Positions 48,728 to 59,489 of a DNA stretch of 64,000 nt are shown piece by piece; the first letter of the stretch is position 1, and each line of letters starts with the position of its first letter. The position numbers were made by a program, and so were the translations under genes. The stretch spans positions 1-64,000 of the forward strand of contig NZ_PIQC01000009.1 of NCBI RefSeq assembly GCF_003987255.1, written 5' to 3'. This stretch comes from Idiomarina ramblicola (GTDB lineage Bacteria > Pseudomonadota > Gammaproteobacteria > Enterobacterales > Alteromonadaceae). A model generated the notes under the pieces. That model saw nothing but the letters and a program-made list of their open reading frames with translations, was not told the DNA's origin and ran no database searches.

Positions 48728-50971
48728 TTAATCCTTGTTCTCTTCAACCACTATCTGGTCGACACGCTGAAGTCCCCGTGGCAACTTATTACCTCTGCGA
48801 CCTCGCTCTCCGTAATAATGCTCTAAGTCGGCTGGTTTTAGTGTCAGTTTGCGCTTACCCGCAATCAAGGTAATCGCTGTGTCCGCAGCTGCCGTTGCCA
48901 GTGCAACCACATATTCCTCGCGAGACTGAGCCCTTAATGCCGGAATACTAATCAGCTTATTGCCTTTACCTTTACTCAGTTGAGGCAAATCAGCAACCGG
49001 GAAGACCAACATACGCCCTTCGTTAGAAATAACGATGACCTTGTCCTGTTGTAGGTTATTCACAGTATTTGGAGGAAGTATTTTCGCACCAGTTGGCAAG
49101 GAAATAATCGATTTACCGTTTTTATTACGGCTCACTAAATCACTAAATTGACAAACGAAGCCGTAGCCTGCATCGGATGCCAACAACAAGTGGCTTTCAT
49201 CTTTGGCCATTAAAACATGTTCAACATTTTCACCAGCAACTAAGCTGAAGCGTCCGGTCAGAGGCTCTCCCTGGCTGCGTGCCGATGGAAGCAGATGCGC
49301 CTCGCAGGAGAAACTTTTCCCGGAGGTATCAAGGAACACCACAGGCTGGTTACTCTTACCTTCGGCTGAAGCAAGGTAGCTGTCCCCTGACTTATAACTG
49401 AGTTTATCCCCTTCAATATCATGACCTTTGGCAGAGCGCACCCAGCCTTTTTTCGATAGCACAACCGTGACGGCTTCGGCAGGTGTTAAGTCGCGTTCGC
49501 TTAAGGCTTTAGCTTCAGAGCGCTCAACAATAGGTGAACGACGCTCATCGCCATAGTTTTCAGCATCGGCTAACAACTCTTTCTTAATCAAGGTCTTCAG
49601 ACGACGATCCGAGCCCAGCAGAGTCTGCAGCTTTTCTCGTTCTTTATTCAGCTCATCCTGCTCGCCGGTTAACTTCATCTCTTCCAATTTGGCTAAATGG
49701 CGTAATTTCAACTCAAGAATAGCTTCGGCTTGCTTATCCGTTAACCCAAAGCGACTCATCAACTCTTCTTTGGGTTTATCTTCTGTACGGATAATCTCAA
49801 TCACTTCATCGATATTAAGATAAGCAATGAGTAAACCTTCCAGAATGTGCAAACGCGCCAGCACTTTATCTAAGCGATGCTGCAGCCGGCGAGTTACCGT
49901 AGTCTGACGAAACTCCAGCCACTCTTTAAGAATACCGACTAGCGGCTTCACTTTGGGGCGGCCATCTAAGCCCAGAATGTTCAGGTTAACCCGGTACTGC
50001 TTTTCCAAATCTGTTGTGGCGAACAAATGATTCATTAACTGCTCTGTATCAACTCGATTTGAGCGAGGAACAACAACCAACCGAGTCGGATTTTCATGGT
50101 CAGACTCATCACGCAAGTCAGAAACCAGAGGAAGCTTTTTCGCCTGCATTTGGTGCGCTATTTGTTCTAATATGCGTGCACCTGAAGCCTGGTGTGGCAA
50201 TGCCGTAATCACAATCTCGCCATCTTCAATACTGTAACAGGCACGCATCTTAATGCTGCCGCGGCCTGTTTCGTAAAGTCGAGTGATGTCTTCCGCAGGA
50301 GTAATAATTTCGGCGTCAGTCGGATAATCCGGCCCCTTTAAAACCGCCATAATATCGTCAAGCTGACTACCCGGCTTTTCAAGTAACATGGCGCAAGCAT
50401 TAGCCACTTCACGGGCATTATGCGGAGGAATATCGGTCGCCATACCAACCGCAATGCCGGTAACGCCATTCAATAAAATATGGGGTAACCTTGCCGGTAA
50501 AACCTGAGGCTCTTTCATGGTGCCGTCAAAGTTCGGTATCCAATCGACAGTGCCCTGACCCAGTTCACTGAGAAGCACTTCACTGAACTTAGATAACTTA
50601 GCTTCGGTATAACGCATCGCAGCAAAAGATTTGGGGTCATCCGGAGAGCCCCAGTTACCCTGACCGTCGACTAACGGGTGACGATAAGTGAAGGGTTGTG
50701 CCATTAGTACCATGGCTTCATAACAGGCGCTGTCGCCATGAGGGTGAAATTTACCCAGCACATCACCAACGGTACGGGCCGACTTTTTGTACTTCGCGAG
50801 CGCTGACAGACCCAACTCCGACATAGCGTACACAATACGACGCTGTACCGGTTTCAAGCCATCACCAATGTTTGGCAAGGCCCTGTCCATGATCACGTAC
50901 ATGGAGTAATTTAGGTAGGCCTCTTCGGTAAAGCGACTCAGTGGGCGGGTTTCTGTAACTTCCGTCGTCAT
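48728..50971 (-). CDS. parC: DNA topoisomerase IV subunit A
   Basis: 747 aa. Catalytic Tyr121 in [11 protein letters not shown], winged-helix [20 protein letters not shown]. Quinolone positions Ser81 and Glu85 (E. coli Ser80, Glu84) are wild type. The C-terminal beta-pinwheel spans about 500-740. 26 bases after parE. Confidence 0.99.
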   Translation of the reverse strand: MTTEVTETRPLSRFTEEAYLNYSMYVIMDRALPNIGDGLKPVQRRIVYAMSELGLSALAKYKKSARTVGDVLGKFHPHGDSACYEAMVLMAQPFTYRHPLVDGQGNWGSPDDPKSFAAMRYTEAKLSKFSEVLLSELGQGTVDWIPNFDGTMKEPQVLPARLPHILLNGVTGIAVGMATDIPPHNAREVANACAMLLEKPGSQLDDIMAVLKGPDYPTDAEIITPAEDITRLYETGRGSIKMRACYSIEDGEIVITALPHQASGARILEQIAHQMQAKKLPLVSDLRDESDHENPTRLVVVPRSNRVDTEQLMNHLFATTDLEKQYRVNLNILGLDGRPKVKPLVGILKEWLEFRQTTVTRRLQHRLDKVLARLHILEGLLIAYLNIDEVIEIIRTEDKPKEELMSRFGLTDKQAEAILELKLRHLAKLEEMKLTGEQDELNKEREKLQTLLGSDRRLKTLIKKELLADAENYGDERRSPIVERSEAKALSERDLTPAEAVTVVLSKKGWVRSAKGHDIEGDKLSYKSGDSYLASAEGKSNQPVVFLDTSGKSFSCEAHLLPSARSQGEPLTGRFSLVAGENVEHVLMAKDESHLLLASDAGYGFVCQFSDLVSRNKNGKSIISLPTGAKILPPNTVNNLQQDKVIVISNEGRMLVFPVADLPQLSKGKGNKLISIPALRAQSREEYVVALATAAADTAITLIAGKRKLTLKPADLEHYYGERGRRGNKLPRGLQRVDQIVVEENKD

Positions 50972-50997
50972 TCTGACTTCTCCTTGCTCACAAGTGC

Positions 50998-52890
50998 TTA
51001 CAGTTCAGCCAAATCGGCCATATTACCTTTGCTTTCCAGCCAGGTACGGCGGTCAGCAGCGCGTTTTTTCGCTAACAGCATATCCATTAGCTCTTCCATT
51101 ACTTCACCGTCATCAATGGTTAATTGAACCAGTCGCCGGGTATTAGGATCCATAGTCGTCTCCCGAAGTGTTAACGGGTTCATTTCACCCAAACCTTTAA
51201 AGCGCTGAACATTCACTTTGCCTTTGCGCTTTTCTGCTTCAATTCTATCGAGAATACCTTGCTTTTCATCTTCATCTAATGCGTAAAATACTTCTTTACC
51301 CACATCAACGCGATACAGCGGTGGCATAGCAACAAAGATATGACCATTTTCAACCAAAGGTCTGAAGTGTTTTACAAACAGAGCGCACAATAAGGTGGCG
51401 ATGTGTAAACCATCTGAATCCGCATCGGCCAAGATACAAATTTTTCCATAACGTAGTTTGTCTAAATCAACACTGTTTGGATCCACGCCAACCGCAACTG
51501 AAATATCATGAATCTCCTGAGACGCCAGAATCTGTTCTGGGTCCACCTCCCAGGTATTCAGGATTTTCCCTCGTAACGGCATCACCGCCTGAAAATCACG
51601 GTCCCGTGCTTGCTTAGCAGAACCACCAGCCGAGTCCCCTTCCACCAGGAACAATTCGCTTCGGGCTGTATCCTGACTTGCACAATCGGTGAGTTTACCG
51701 GGTAATGCAGGCCCCTGAGTAACTTTTTTGCGGACGACTTTCTTGCTGGCTTTTAATCGCCGTTGAGCGCTACTAATGCAAACATCAGCCAATAATTCGG
51801 CTTGATCAGTATGTTCATTCAGCCACAGACTAAATGCATCCTTAACCACTCCGGAAATAAAGCTGGCTGACTGACGAGATGACAACCTCTCCTTTGTCTG
51901 TCCGGCGAATTGAGGGTCCTGCATTTTTGTCGACAAAATATAACTGCAGCGTTCCCAAACATCTTCTGGTGTTAGTTTCACGCCTCTGGGTAATAAGTTA
52001 CGGAATTCACAGAATTCGCGCATCGCCTCAAGCAGCCCTTGGCGTAAGCCATTAACATGCGTGCCACCAAGCGTTGTCGGAATCAGGTTAACGTAACTTT
52101 CAGACACCCCTTCACCACCTTCCGGTAGCCAGGTAACCGCCCAGTCCACACCTTCAGTCTGCGAGCTAAAGCTACCGTCAAATGGCTCTTCCGGTAAGGT
52201 CGGAGTATCTTTTACCGCCTCGACTAAATAATCTGTCAGGCCATCCTGATAAAACCAAGTATCTTCTGTGTCATCAATTTTATTGCGAAACGTTATTTTG
52301 AGCCCGGGGCAGAGAACCGCCTTAGCACGCAATATGTGTTTTAACTTTGTAACCGAGAATTTTGCAGAATCAAAATACTGCGGGTCTGGCCAAAAATGAA
52401 CGCGGGTTCCGGTGTTTCTTTTGCCAACGGTGCCGGTGACTTCCAGTTCACTGACCTTATCGCCATTTTCGTAGGCCATTTCATAAACTTGACCATCACG
52501 CTTTATAGTCAATTCAACGCGTTTCGACAACGCATTAACAACCGAGATACCAACCCCATGCAAACCACCGGAAAACTGATAGTTTTTATTAGAAAACTTA
52601 CCGCCGGCGTGCAGTTTACTCATAATCAGCTCGACACCAGGAACGCCTTCTTCCGGGTGAATATCCACCGGCATCCCGCGCCCGTCATCGGTCGTCTCTA
52701 ACGACTGATCAGGATGCAGAATAACCAGTAGGGATTTAGCGTGCCCCGCCAGAGCTTCATCGACACTGTTATCTATAACCTCCTGACCCAAGTGGTTAGG
52801 TCGTGAGGTGTCAGTGTACATACCGGGGCGTCGCTGAACTGGTTCCAGCCCGTTCAGCACCTCAATGGAGTCGGATTTGTAGTCTGTCAT
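50998..52890 (-). CDS. parE: DNA topoisomerase IV subunit B
   Basis: 630 aa. GHKL ATPase: [35 protein letters not shown] and [40 protein letters not shown] and [17 protein letters not shown]. Standard length. In E. coli yqiA and cpdA precede it; here DUF1249 does, with a 66-bp gap. Confidence 0.99.
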   Translation of the reverse strand: MTDYKSDSIEVLNGLEPVQRRPGMYTDTSRPNHLGQEVIDNSVDEALAGHAKSLLVILHPDQSLETTDDGRGMPVDIHPEEGVPGVELIMSKLHAGGKFSNKNYQFSGGLHGVGISVVNALSKRVELTIKRDGQVYEMAYENGDKVSELEVTGTVGKRNTGTRVHFWPDPQYFDSAKFSVTKLKHILRAKAVLCPGLKITFRNKIDDTEDTWFYQDGLTDYLVEAVKDTPTLPEEPFDGSFSSQTEGVDWAVTWLPEGGEGVSESYVNLIPTTLGGTHVNGLRQGLLEAMREFCEFRNLLPRGVKLTPEDVWERCSYILSTKMQDPQFAGQTKERLSSRQSASFISGVVKDAFSLWLNEHTDQAELLADVCISSAQRRLKASKKVVRKKVTQGPALPGKLTDCASQDTARSELFLVEGDSAGGSAKQARDRDFQAVMPLRGKILNTWEVDPEQILASQEIHDISVAVGVDPNSVDLDKLRYGKICILADADSDGLHIATLLCALFVKHFRPLVENGHIFVAMPPLYRVDVGKEVFYALDEDEKQGILDRIEAEKRKGKVNVQRFKGLGEMNPLTLRETTMDPNTRRLVQLTIDDGEVMEELMDMLLAKKRAADRRTWLESKGNMADLAEL

Positions 52891-52956
52891 GAGTCCCTGT
52901 TTTTATTATTGGCTTGGTCCACGAAAAGTGTGCTTCAATTTACCGTTAACTGTCGC

Positions 52957-53418
52957 CTATTTGAAGTAGTACGGCATAAATTTCTGAACAGCGTCGCTCA
53001 GCTTAGGTTGAATATGGCCCTGCTTCCGGCATAACGTCAGCCAGTCCGCCAAAAATTGATTCACCTGATGTTTCTCATCCTGGTGTCGCATATCACGGTT
53101 CGGTTGCTGATAACGAGCGGCTAATCGGGTGACTCCCTGACTGGATATAATCTCCGCCATACGTACGTCATGGTACAATCGTACCGTCATTTTGGCGTGC
53201 AAGTAATCCGCCCAGTTTGGCTTTAATTGTTCAATCTCAACATCTGAGGTATATCGCGCCTCGTTAACGCAACGCAAATTAAACGCTAAGTTCTCGCCTG
53301 CATAAAGCGTCATCTCAGCCTGAGACTCAAGCTGATTTAACAAGGGTAGTAACCCTGCGTAATTACGTTCAGTTAGCCGATGCAGTTCCGCAACGTCGAC
53401 AACATAGCGCTGTTGCAT
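52957..53418 (-). CDS. DUF1249 protein (YqiB-like)
   Basis: 153 aa, soluble. MQQRYVVDVAELHRLTERNY and MTVRLYHDVRMAEIISSQGV match the DUF1249 family known beside nudF and parE in gammaproteobacteria. Function unknown. Nine bases after nudF. Confidence 0.88.
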   Translation of the reverse strand: MQQRYVVDVAELHRLTERNYAGLLPLLNQLESQAEMTLYAGENLAFNLRCVNEARYTSDVEIEQLKPNWADYLHAKMTVRLYHDVRMAEIISSQGVTRLAARYQQPNRDMRHQDEKHQVNQFLADWLTLCRKQGHIQPKLSDAVQKFMPYYFK

Positions 53419-53427
53419 AATTAAACC

Positions 53428-54048
53428 TCAGTTTTGCTCCTGCTGAATAGGGAACACCTTATCACGATGTAATAGCAACCATTGTAACCCAATTACACTC
53501 GCTGCGTTGTTGATTTCTTCACGTTCAAGCATGGTCATAACGTGTTCCCTTGGTATGGCATGAACCCGAATATCTTCGTCCTCTTCCGGTACACCACCAT
53601 AAGCAGCGGCCGACTGGCTATCCACTTCAGCAATATAAATGGTCAGCTTTTCATCAGTACCACCCGGGCTAGAGTAATAACTGGTCGCGTAAATTAAACG
53701 CTTGGCTTTTAATCCGGCTTCTTCTTCCATTTCGCGTACAGCGACCTCTTCGGCGCTCTCATTTGCGTCAAACATACCGGCGACAAATTCAAACAACCAA
53801 GGCCCGTTTTTATCATTAAGAGCACCGACCCTAAACTGCTCTACAACAACAAACTCATCCCGTACTGGATCATAGGGAATAACAACCACCGCATTCCCGC
53901 GCTCCATCAATTCTCTTTCTATAACCGGACTCCACTCACCAGAGAATAAACGGTGTTGTAAAGAATAGCGGTAAACTGACAAAAAACCTTGATAAAGCGG
54001 TGCCTTTTCCTTTATTTTCACATCATCTCGGTGAAAACGAATTGCCAT
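53428..54048 (-). CDS. nudF: ADP-ribose pyrophosphatase NudF
   Basis: 206 aa from the ATG at 54048. The frame also opens at a TTG at 54084, but AAAGGACAAG lies just upstream of this ATG. The Nudix box runs from Gly91 to Leu113 (GMFDANE...REMEEEAGL). It hydrolyses ADP-ribose to AMP and ribose-5-phosphate. Divergent from tolC. Confidence 0.95.
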   Translation of the reverse strand: MAIRFHRDDVKIKEKAPLYQGFLSVYRYSLQHRLFSGEWSPVIERELMERGNAVVVIPYDPVRDEFVVVEQFRVGALNDKNGPWLFEFVAGMFDANESAEEVAVREMEEEAGLKAKRLIYATSYYSSPGGTDEKLTIYIAEVDSQSAAAYGGVPEEDEDIRVHAIPREHVMTMLEREEINNAASVIGLQWLLLHRDKVFPIQQEQN

Positions 54049-54233
54049 ACTTACTTGTCCTTTCTTGAGGGTAACCTGAAACAAACATTCTGTTACACTT
54101 GAGCGAATTCTGAAACCATGTTTTTCTTAAAGTATTTGTGCAAATCATTTACACTGGTAATCATTCAACACTGTATGTAAACTATGCGCAATCATTGAAC
54201 AATAGCATGTCAAGTAACAGGAAACTGACTACC

Positions 54234-55616
54234 ATGAAAAAGCATCTTTTGTCGGCAGCTGTCGGTCTGGCATTGACCACAGTCACTTTTACGTCAAATG
54301 CTGAAGATTTGGCTCAAATTTATCGTTTGGCGGTTGATAACGACCCCACCTTATTACGCGCTGCGGCAGAGCGTAACGCGGCGCAAAAAGGCATCGATAT
54401 TGCCAAGTCAGGATTCCTGCCGCAAATTTCGGGAGAAGCCGGATACACAGACTCTACCAGTGACTCTCCTGAGTTTGTTAACTCTGGCATTCAAGTTTTT
54501 GACAGTGAAAGTCAAGGCTGGCAAGCGGGCGTTACGCTTAATCAAAGCATTTTTGACTGGAGTGTCTGGAAAAATTCAGACATTGCAGAGAAACAGGCTT
54601 ACCAGTCAGAAGTTGCCTACAGCAACGCTCAACAAGACTTAATGCTGCGTGTGGTTAATGCCTACTTCCAGGCATTACAAGCAAGAGATGACTTATCCTT
54701 CGCAGAAGCCGAAAAGAAAGCGATTGAGCGTCAGCTTGAGCAAACCAAACAGCGCTTCTCCGTCGGCTTAACCGCCATTACTGATGTCCATGAAGCACAA
54801 GCGCAATATGACAGTGCCGTTGCCCGTGAAATCCAGGCTCGCAATGCTGTTGAAATTGCGTTAGAAGATATTCGTGAAATCACTGGTCAATATCCACAAA
54901 CATTAGCGGCTTTAGATACAGAGACTTTCTCGCCCAGTAGTCCGTCACCAGAAGACGTTCGTCTGTGGGTGAAAAAAGCAGAGAACAGTAACCTCAGCTT
55001 AATGGAAAGCAAAGTTCAGGTTGATATTGCGGAACAGCAAATCAAATTACAACAAGGCGGGCATTACCCTACCGTTTCGTTACAGGCGAGTTATTCCACT
55101 CAAGATACCGAACGTACTATTTCTGATCAAAACGGTCAGCAGACAACGGACTTGCCTCGTCTCGACAGTCGTTCTATTGGACTGAATGTTAGCGTTCCGA
55201 TCTTCTCCGGGTTCCGTACCTCATCGGAAGTTGCTCAGGCTCGTGACAACTATGTCGCCAGTAGCCAGCAAATGGTACAGACAAGACGCAATATTGAACG
55301 TGAAGTACGTAACTCTTATTACGAAGTTACAGCATCTATCGCCAGCATCAATGCATTTCAACAGTCTGTTGTTTCTGCTGAAAGTGCTTTAAAAGCGACT
55401 GAAGCAGGCTTCGAAGTCGGCACTCGTACCATAGTTGACGTATTGGACAGCACGCGTAACTTGTACAACGCAAAACGCAATTTGTCAGAAGCTCGCTACG
55501 GGTACATCCGCCAAATTCTTCGTTTGGAACAAGCGGCTGGTCAATTACAGGAACAAGACCTGTTAGCGATAAACAGCAGCCTTTCTGAAAACGTCGAAGG
55601 TACCGCGGCAGACTAA
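54234..55616 (+). CDS. tolC: Outer-membrane efflux channel TolC
   Basis: 460 aa from the ATG at 54234, which begins a clean signal peptide (MKKHLLSAAVGLALTTVTFT). The frame is open 32 codons further upstream, but those codons are not signal-like. The two-fold repeated barrel and helix pattern includes SVPIFSGFRTSSEVAQARDN and GTRTIVDVLDSTRNLYNAKR. Trimeric channel for drug and protein export. Divergent from nudF, as in E. coli. Confidence 0.96.
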   Translation: MKKHLLSAAVGLALTTVTFTSNAEDLAQIYRLAVDNDPTLLRAAAERNAAQKGIDIAKSGFLPQISGEAGYTDSTSDSPEFVNSGIQVFDSESQGWQAGVTLNQSIFDWSVWKNSDIAEKQAYQSEVAYSNAQQDLMLRVVNAYFQALQARDDLSFAEAEKKAIERQLEQTKQRFSVGLTAITDVHEAQAQYDSAVAREIQARNAVEIALEDIREITGQYPQTLAALDTETFSPSSPSPEDVRLWVKKAENSNLSLMESKVQVDIAEQQIKLQQGGHYPTVSLQASYSTQDTERTISDQNGQQTTDLPRLDSRSIGLNVSVPIFSGFRTSSEVAQARDNYVASSQQMVQTRRNIEREVRNSYYEVTASIASINAFQQSVVSAESALKATEAGFEVGTRTIVDVLDSTRNLYNAKRNLSEARYGYIRQILRLEQAAGQLQEQDLLAINSSLSENVEGTAAD

Positions 55617-55629
55617 CTGCGCCGACCAG

Positions 55630-55660
55630 GGCGCCGCTGCTTGCCGGCGGCGCCTTATTT
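55630..55660 (+). terminator. tolC terminator
   Basis: GGCGCCGC / GCGGCGCC 8-bp stem with a 9-base loop, then TTATTTT. GC-rich and stable. Confidence 0.87.
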
Positions 55661-55715
55661 TAAAAATTTTATGTTACTATCCGCGATAAATAACGAATAA
55701 TAAGCGGCGTCTGTT

Positions 55716-56642
55716 GTGATCGAACCTCCCAAATTTAAATTCTACTTCCTTCACCCAAAGTTCTGGCTGACTTGGCTCGGCGTGTTCATACTATACAGCG
55801 TATCCTGGCTACCTTACCGATTACAGCTGACTTTGGGCCGCGGACTGGGCTTACTCTTTAAAAAAGTCATGCCTCGACGGGTTGGTATTGCGCGAACCAA
55901 CTTAAAACTTTGTTTTCCTGAGTACAGCGACGAGAAAATTGAAGCTTTACTTACCGAGAACATGAAAAATACAGGAATCGCTTACTTTGAAGTTGGCATA
56001 GCCTGGTGGTGGCCCAATTGGCGAATAAAACGTAAATTACACGTTCACGGAGAAGAGAACCTCCGTCAGGCACAAGAAGATGGTAGTGGTATTCTATTGC
56101 TGCTGTTTCACTTTCTCAGCCTTGAAGTTCACGCGCGCCTGCACGGGCTCGTAGAACCCGCTGTTGGCCTATACCGACCGCATAACAATGCCGTTATGGA
56201 GTTTCTACAGACCCGGGGCCGCGGACGGTCAAATAAATACATGATTCAGCGACGTGATGTTAAAGCCATGATGGCTGCACTGACTCAAGGAGATATCGCA
56301 GGCTATCTACCCGACCAGGATTATGGCCGTCGTCGTGTCGAGTTCGTTAAATTTTTCCAGGTTCCAGATACTTCCACCACTCTGGGCACCATGCTATTTG
56401 CGCGGAACCCTAACTGCAAAGTGCTGGTCAGTCGTTGCGTCAGACGGGATGACGGTAGCGGATACGATCTCTATTATGAGCCACCACTTGAGAGCTTCCC
56501 AAGTGGCGACGACAAAACAGATGCAGAGCTGGTTAACCGTCTAGTTGAAGACGCCATACGCAAAGCGCCTGAACAATATCTATGGGTTCATCGCCGGTTC
56601 AAGACCCGACCCGATCCCGATATGCCCAGTTATTATCAGTGA
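55716..56642 (+). CDS. Lipid A acyltransferase, LpxL/LpxM family
   Basis: 308 aa inner-membrane enzyme that adds a secondary acyl chain to lipid A. Catalytic HX4E is His132/Glu137 in LFHFLSLEVHAR; YLPDQDYGRRR and WVHRRFKTRPD are conserved. The start is a GTG, chosen because MIEPPKFKFYFLHPKFWLTW matches the family N-terminus. Which position or acyl chain is unknown. It ends 7 bases inside the end of glnE, convergently. Confidence 0.9.
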   Translation: MIEPPKFKFYFLHPKFWLTWLGVFILYSVSWLPYRLQLTLGRGLGLLFKKVMPRRVGIARTNLKLCFPEYSDEKIEALLTENMKNTGIAYFEVGIAWWWPNWRIKRKLHVHGEENLRQAQEDGSGILLLLFHFLSLEVHARLHGLVEPAVGLYRPHNNAVMEFLQTRGRGRSNKYMIQRRDVKAMMAALTQGDIAGYLPDQDYGRRRVEFVKFFQVPDTSTTLGTMLFARNPNCKVLVSRCVRRDDGSGYDLYYEPPLESFPSGDDKTDAELVNRLVEDAIRKAPEQYLWVHRRFKTRPDPDMPSYYQ

Positions 56643-59482
56643 GCACCCAGTAGATTGTCCCAGCAACTGGATACGGCCTGGCGCTCTGTATCCAGGTTAT
56701 GCTCTTCCAGTAACTGTTCGCCTTGCAAAGCCAAAGCATGACTTTCGCAACGAAAAATCTGAAAGGCATTAATTAAATTTTGCGCATCAACATCGGATAA
56801 AAGATGGAGCTGCTGGGCTTCTGTTAAAAGCCTCACATTATCGCTGTATTTGCAAAGTTTAGGGTACTGGTGAGCATAACGCAGAACCAAGTATTGAGTC
56901 ATAAACTCAATGTCTGCTATACCGCCAGTGTCTTGCTTTAAATCAAACATACGGCTGTTACTTTGCGTCAGATGCTCCCGCATTTTCTCACGCATATTAA
57001 CGATACTCTGACGCAACTCTTGCTCATCTCTCGGTTGTGACAAGACACTCTGACGAATGTCCATCACCGTGTCTCGCAGTGCAGGTACACCAAACACGGG
57101 CCGTGCGCGAACAAGTGCCTGCAACTCCCAGGTCCAGGCATCTTCCTTCAAATAGCGGGCAAAAGAGCTCACTTGAGTCACCAGCAAACCGGCCTGTCCT
57201 GAGGGCCGCAAGCGTAAATCCACATCGTATAATATGCCAGCAACGGTGCGGGTCGTGAACAAATGCAGAATTCTCTGTGCCAGTCGCAAGTAAAATTGCT
57301 GAACCTCGATTGGCCGTTGCCCATCTGTCTGCCCCTGATACTCAGCATCAGTCACGAAAACTAAATCGAGATCAGAGCCATAACCAAGCTCCTGCCCACC
57401 CAACTTACCATAGCCCAGCACAGCGAAACCGGTGTTATCAATGCTGGTTCCAGCAGGCTTCCCATGTTTTTGAGTCAGATGATGCCAGGCAAGGCCAGCT
57501 ACCTCAGCAATAATCGCTTCAGCAAGCGCGCTTAAATGATCACTGACATTCATCAACTCCAGCACACCACTGATATCCGCCGCTGCAATTTTTAACTGCA
57601 ACGCCTGTTTGGCTTGCCGTAACGCATCCATCTGCGTTTCTAAGTCCTGCTCCGGTATACGTATCAAATATTCCCGAAGGACAGAGGCGTAGTCTTTTGA
57701 CTCAGGCAAGCTGTAAAGCTGCTGAGGGTCAATTAACTCATCCAGAAGTATTGGGTGCAGTGCCAGTTGTTCGGATATCCATGGGCTTGCCATACATAAC
57801 TTACAAAGTTGCTCACGTGCCCCGGGGTTTTCTGCCAACAGTTCAATATAAGCAGTACGGCTCATCACCGCTTTTATAATAGATAACAACCGTTCCAGCA
57901 GACGCTCCGGATGCTGATGTTGAATTGCATGGCGCAGCATCATTGGCATTAACCGAGCTAGTGCAGAGCGTCCCCGTGGGCCAGAGCTGCGACGCCGGCT
58001 TTCCTGACGGAAGTTTTTTATCTGCGTCCATAAAGCCTGAGATTCGTTGACGCCTTCACTTTCCAGAATTTCAATCGCCGCATCGTCGTCCAGCATGTCT
58101 TGCCATAAGACCTGCAAGCCTTGCTCATCTTCATCATCTTCCGACTCAGCCCCAACCACCTGTTGAAATTCGGCGTGAATGCGAGCCATACATTGATCAA
58201 TCTTTTCTTGCAGATCTTGCCAGTCCGGTTCATCTAACATGGTGCATAAGCGCGCACGCCCCAGTTCATCTGACGGCAGTTGCTGAGTTTGTTGATCGTC
58301 GATTTGTTGCAGACGATGCTCAATAACACGCAAGTATTCGTAGTCTTTCAGCAACTGACTGGCTTGCGCCGGCTCAATCAAGTCCAACTCAATCAGTTCA
58401 TGCATTGCCTTATAAACCGAGCGGGTCTGTAGAGATTTTTCCTGCCCGCCGCGAATAAGCTGGTGTGCCTGAACAATAAACTCAACCTCCCTGATACCGC
58501 CAGCACCCAGCTTTATGTTATTTTTAACACCTTGCCGCCGAGTTTCTTGTGTAATGAGTAGTTTCATCTTACGCAAGGCTTCAATCGCACCAAAATCAAT
58601 GTAGCGGCGATAAACAAAAGGGCGAATCAACTGCTGAAAAGCCTGTTGGTATTGTTCGTCAGCCCCTATCATTCGGGCTTTAACCATGGCATAGCGCTCC
58701 CAGTCACGTCCTTGCTCCTGATAATAATGCTCCAGCGCATTCATACTGGTTACTAACGGTCCAGACTGTCCAAAAGGCCTTAAACGCATATCGACTCGAA
58801 ATACCTGACCTTCAGCAGTGGTTTCATCGAGTAAAGCAATGAAAGACTGCGCCAGACGCTTGTAAAAAACGTCATGCTCCAGATTACGGCCCGGCCCTTG
58901 CGTTTTGCCTTGTTCCGGGAAGACAAATATGAGATCAATATCAGAAGAAAAGTTAAGTTCTTTACCGCCTAGCTTACCCATGCCGATAACCAGCAACGGC
59001 ATCACTTCCCCTTCAGCATCAAGCGGCTTACCATGACGCCTGATAAAGCGTTCAAATAACCATTGGAGACTTTTGCTTAGTGCCGCATCAGCAAATTCAC
59101 TGTAATGAGCCAAAGACTCCTTTAGCGAAACCTGCTTCAATATATCTGCTGCGGCCAGCTTTGCCATCCAGCAGTGACGCAATTGCCGCAGACGTTTTTT
59201 CGCGTCATCCTCACTATCGAGTTCAACCAGAGCTTTCGCAACGCAGATGCCATATTTATCCACTGCAGGTAGTTTCACGGTGATTGTATTGCCGACAAAG
59301 AAGTCACTGACCAAATATTCCGGGTAGCTTTCCGCAACCCGACCAATGAAAGGACTAACAGCAATTAAGGCCCGCAGTTGCTGTTCTTGTTCACTGGTCA
59401 GGGCTATGTCATCGGCAGCCTCTTGATAGCGTTGCCATGCAGCATCGCTCTCATCTAGTAATTTAGCCTTAGGAGTTAGCAT
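56636..59482 (-). CDS. glnE: Glutamine synthetase adenylyltransferase
   Basis: 948 aa bifunctional enzyme that adenylylates and de-adenylylates glutamine synthetase in response to PII. Two nucleotidyltransferase domains: GMGKLGGKELNFSSDIDLIF (about residue 171) and GYGKLGGQELGYGSDLDLVF (about 696). Start at 59482 rather than the GTG at 59488, since AAGG lies 5 bases before it. Seven bases after ygiF, as in E. coli. Confidence 0.97.
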   Translation of the reverse strand: MLTPKAKLLDESDAAWQRYQEAADDIALTSEQEQQLRALIAVSPFIGRVAESYPEYLVSDFFVGNTITVKLPAVDKYGICVAKALVELDSEDDAKKRLRQLRHCWMAKLAAADILKQVSLKESLAHYSEFADAALSKSLQWLFERFIRRHGKPLDAEGEVMPLLVIGMGKLGGKELNFSSDIDLIFVFPEQGKTQGPGRNLEHDVFYKRLAQSFIALLDETTAEGQVFRVDMRLRPFGQSGPLVTSMNALEHYYQEQGRDWERYAMVKARMIGADEQYQQAFQQLIRPFVYRRYIDFGAIEALRKMKLLITQETRRQGVKNNIKLGAGGIREVEFIVQAHQLIRGGQEKSLQTRSVYKAMHELIELDLIEPAQASQLLKDYEYLRVIEHRLQQIDDQQTQQLPSDELGRARLCTMLDEPDWQDLQEKIDQCMARIHAEFQQVVGAESEDDEDEQGLQVLWQDMLDDDAAIEILESEGVNESQALWTQIKNFRQESRRRSSGPRGRSALARLMPMMLRHAIQHQHPERLLERLLSIIKAVMSRTAYIELLAENPGAREQLCKLCMASPWISEQLALHPILLDELIDPQQLYSLPESKDYASVLREYLIRIPEQDLETQMDALRQAKQALQLKIAAADISGVLELMNVSDHLSALAEAIIAEVAGLAWHHLTQKHGKPAGTSIDNTGFAVLGYGKLGGQELGYGSDLDLVFVTDAEYQGQTDGQRPIEVQQFYLRLAQRILHLFTTRTVAGILYDVDLRLRPSGQAGLLVTQVSSFARYLKEDAWTWELQALVRARPVFGVPALRDTVMDIRQSVLSQPRDEQELRQSIVNMREKMREHLTQSNSRMFDLKQDTGGIADIEFMTQYLVLRYAHQYPKLCKYSDNVRLLTEAQQLHLLSDVDAQNLINAFQIFRCESHALALQGEQLLEEHNLDTERQAVSSCWDNLLGAH

Positions 59483-59489
59483 AACCACC

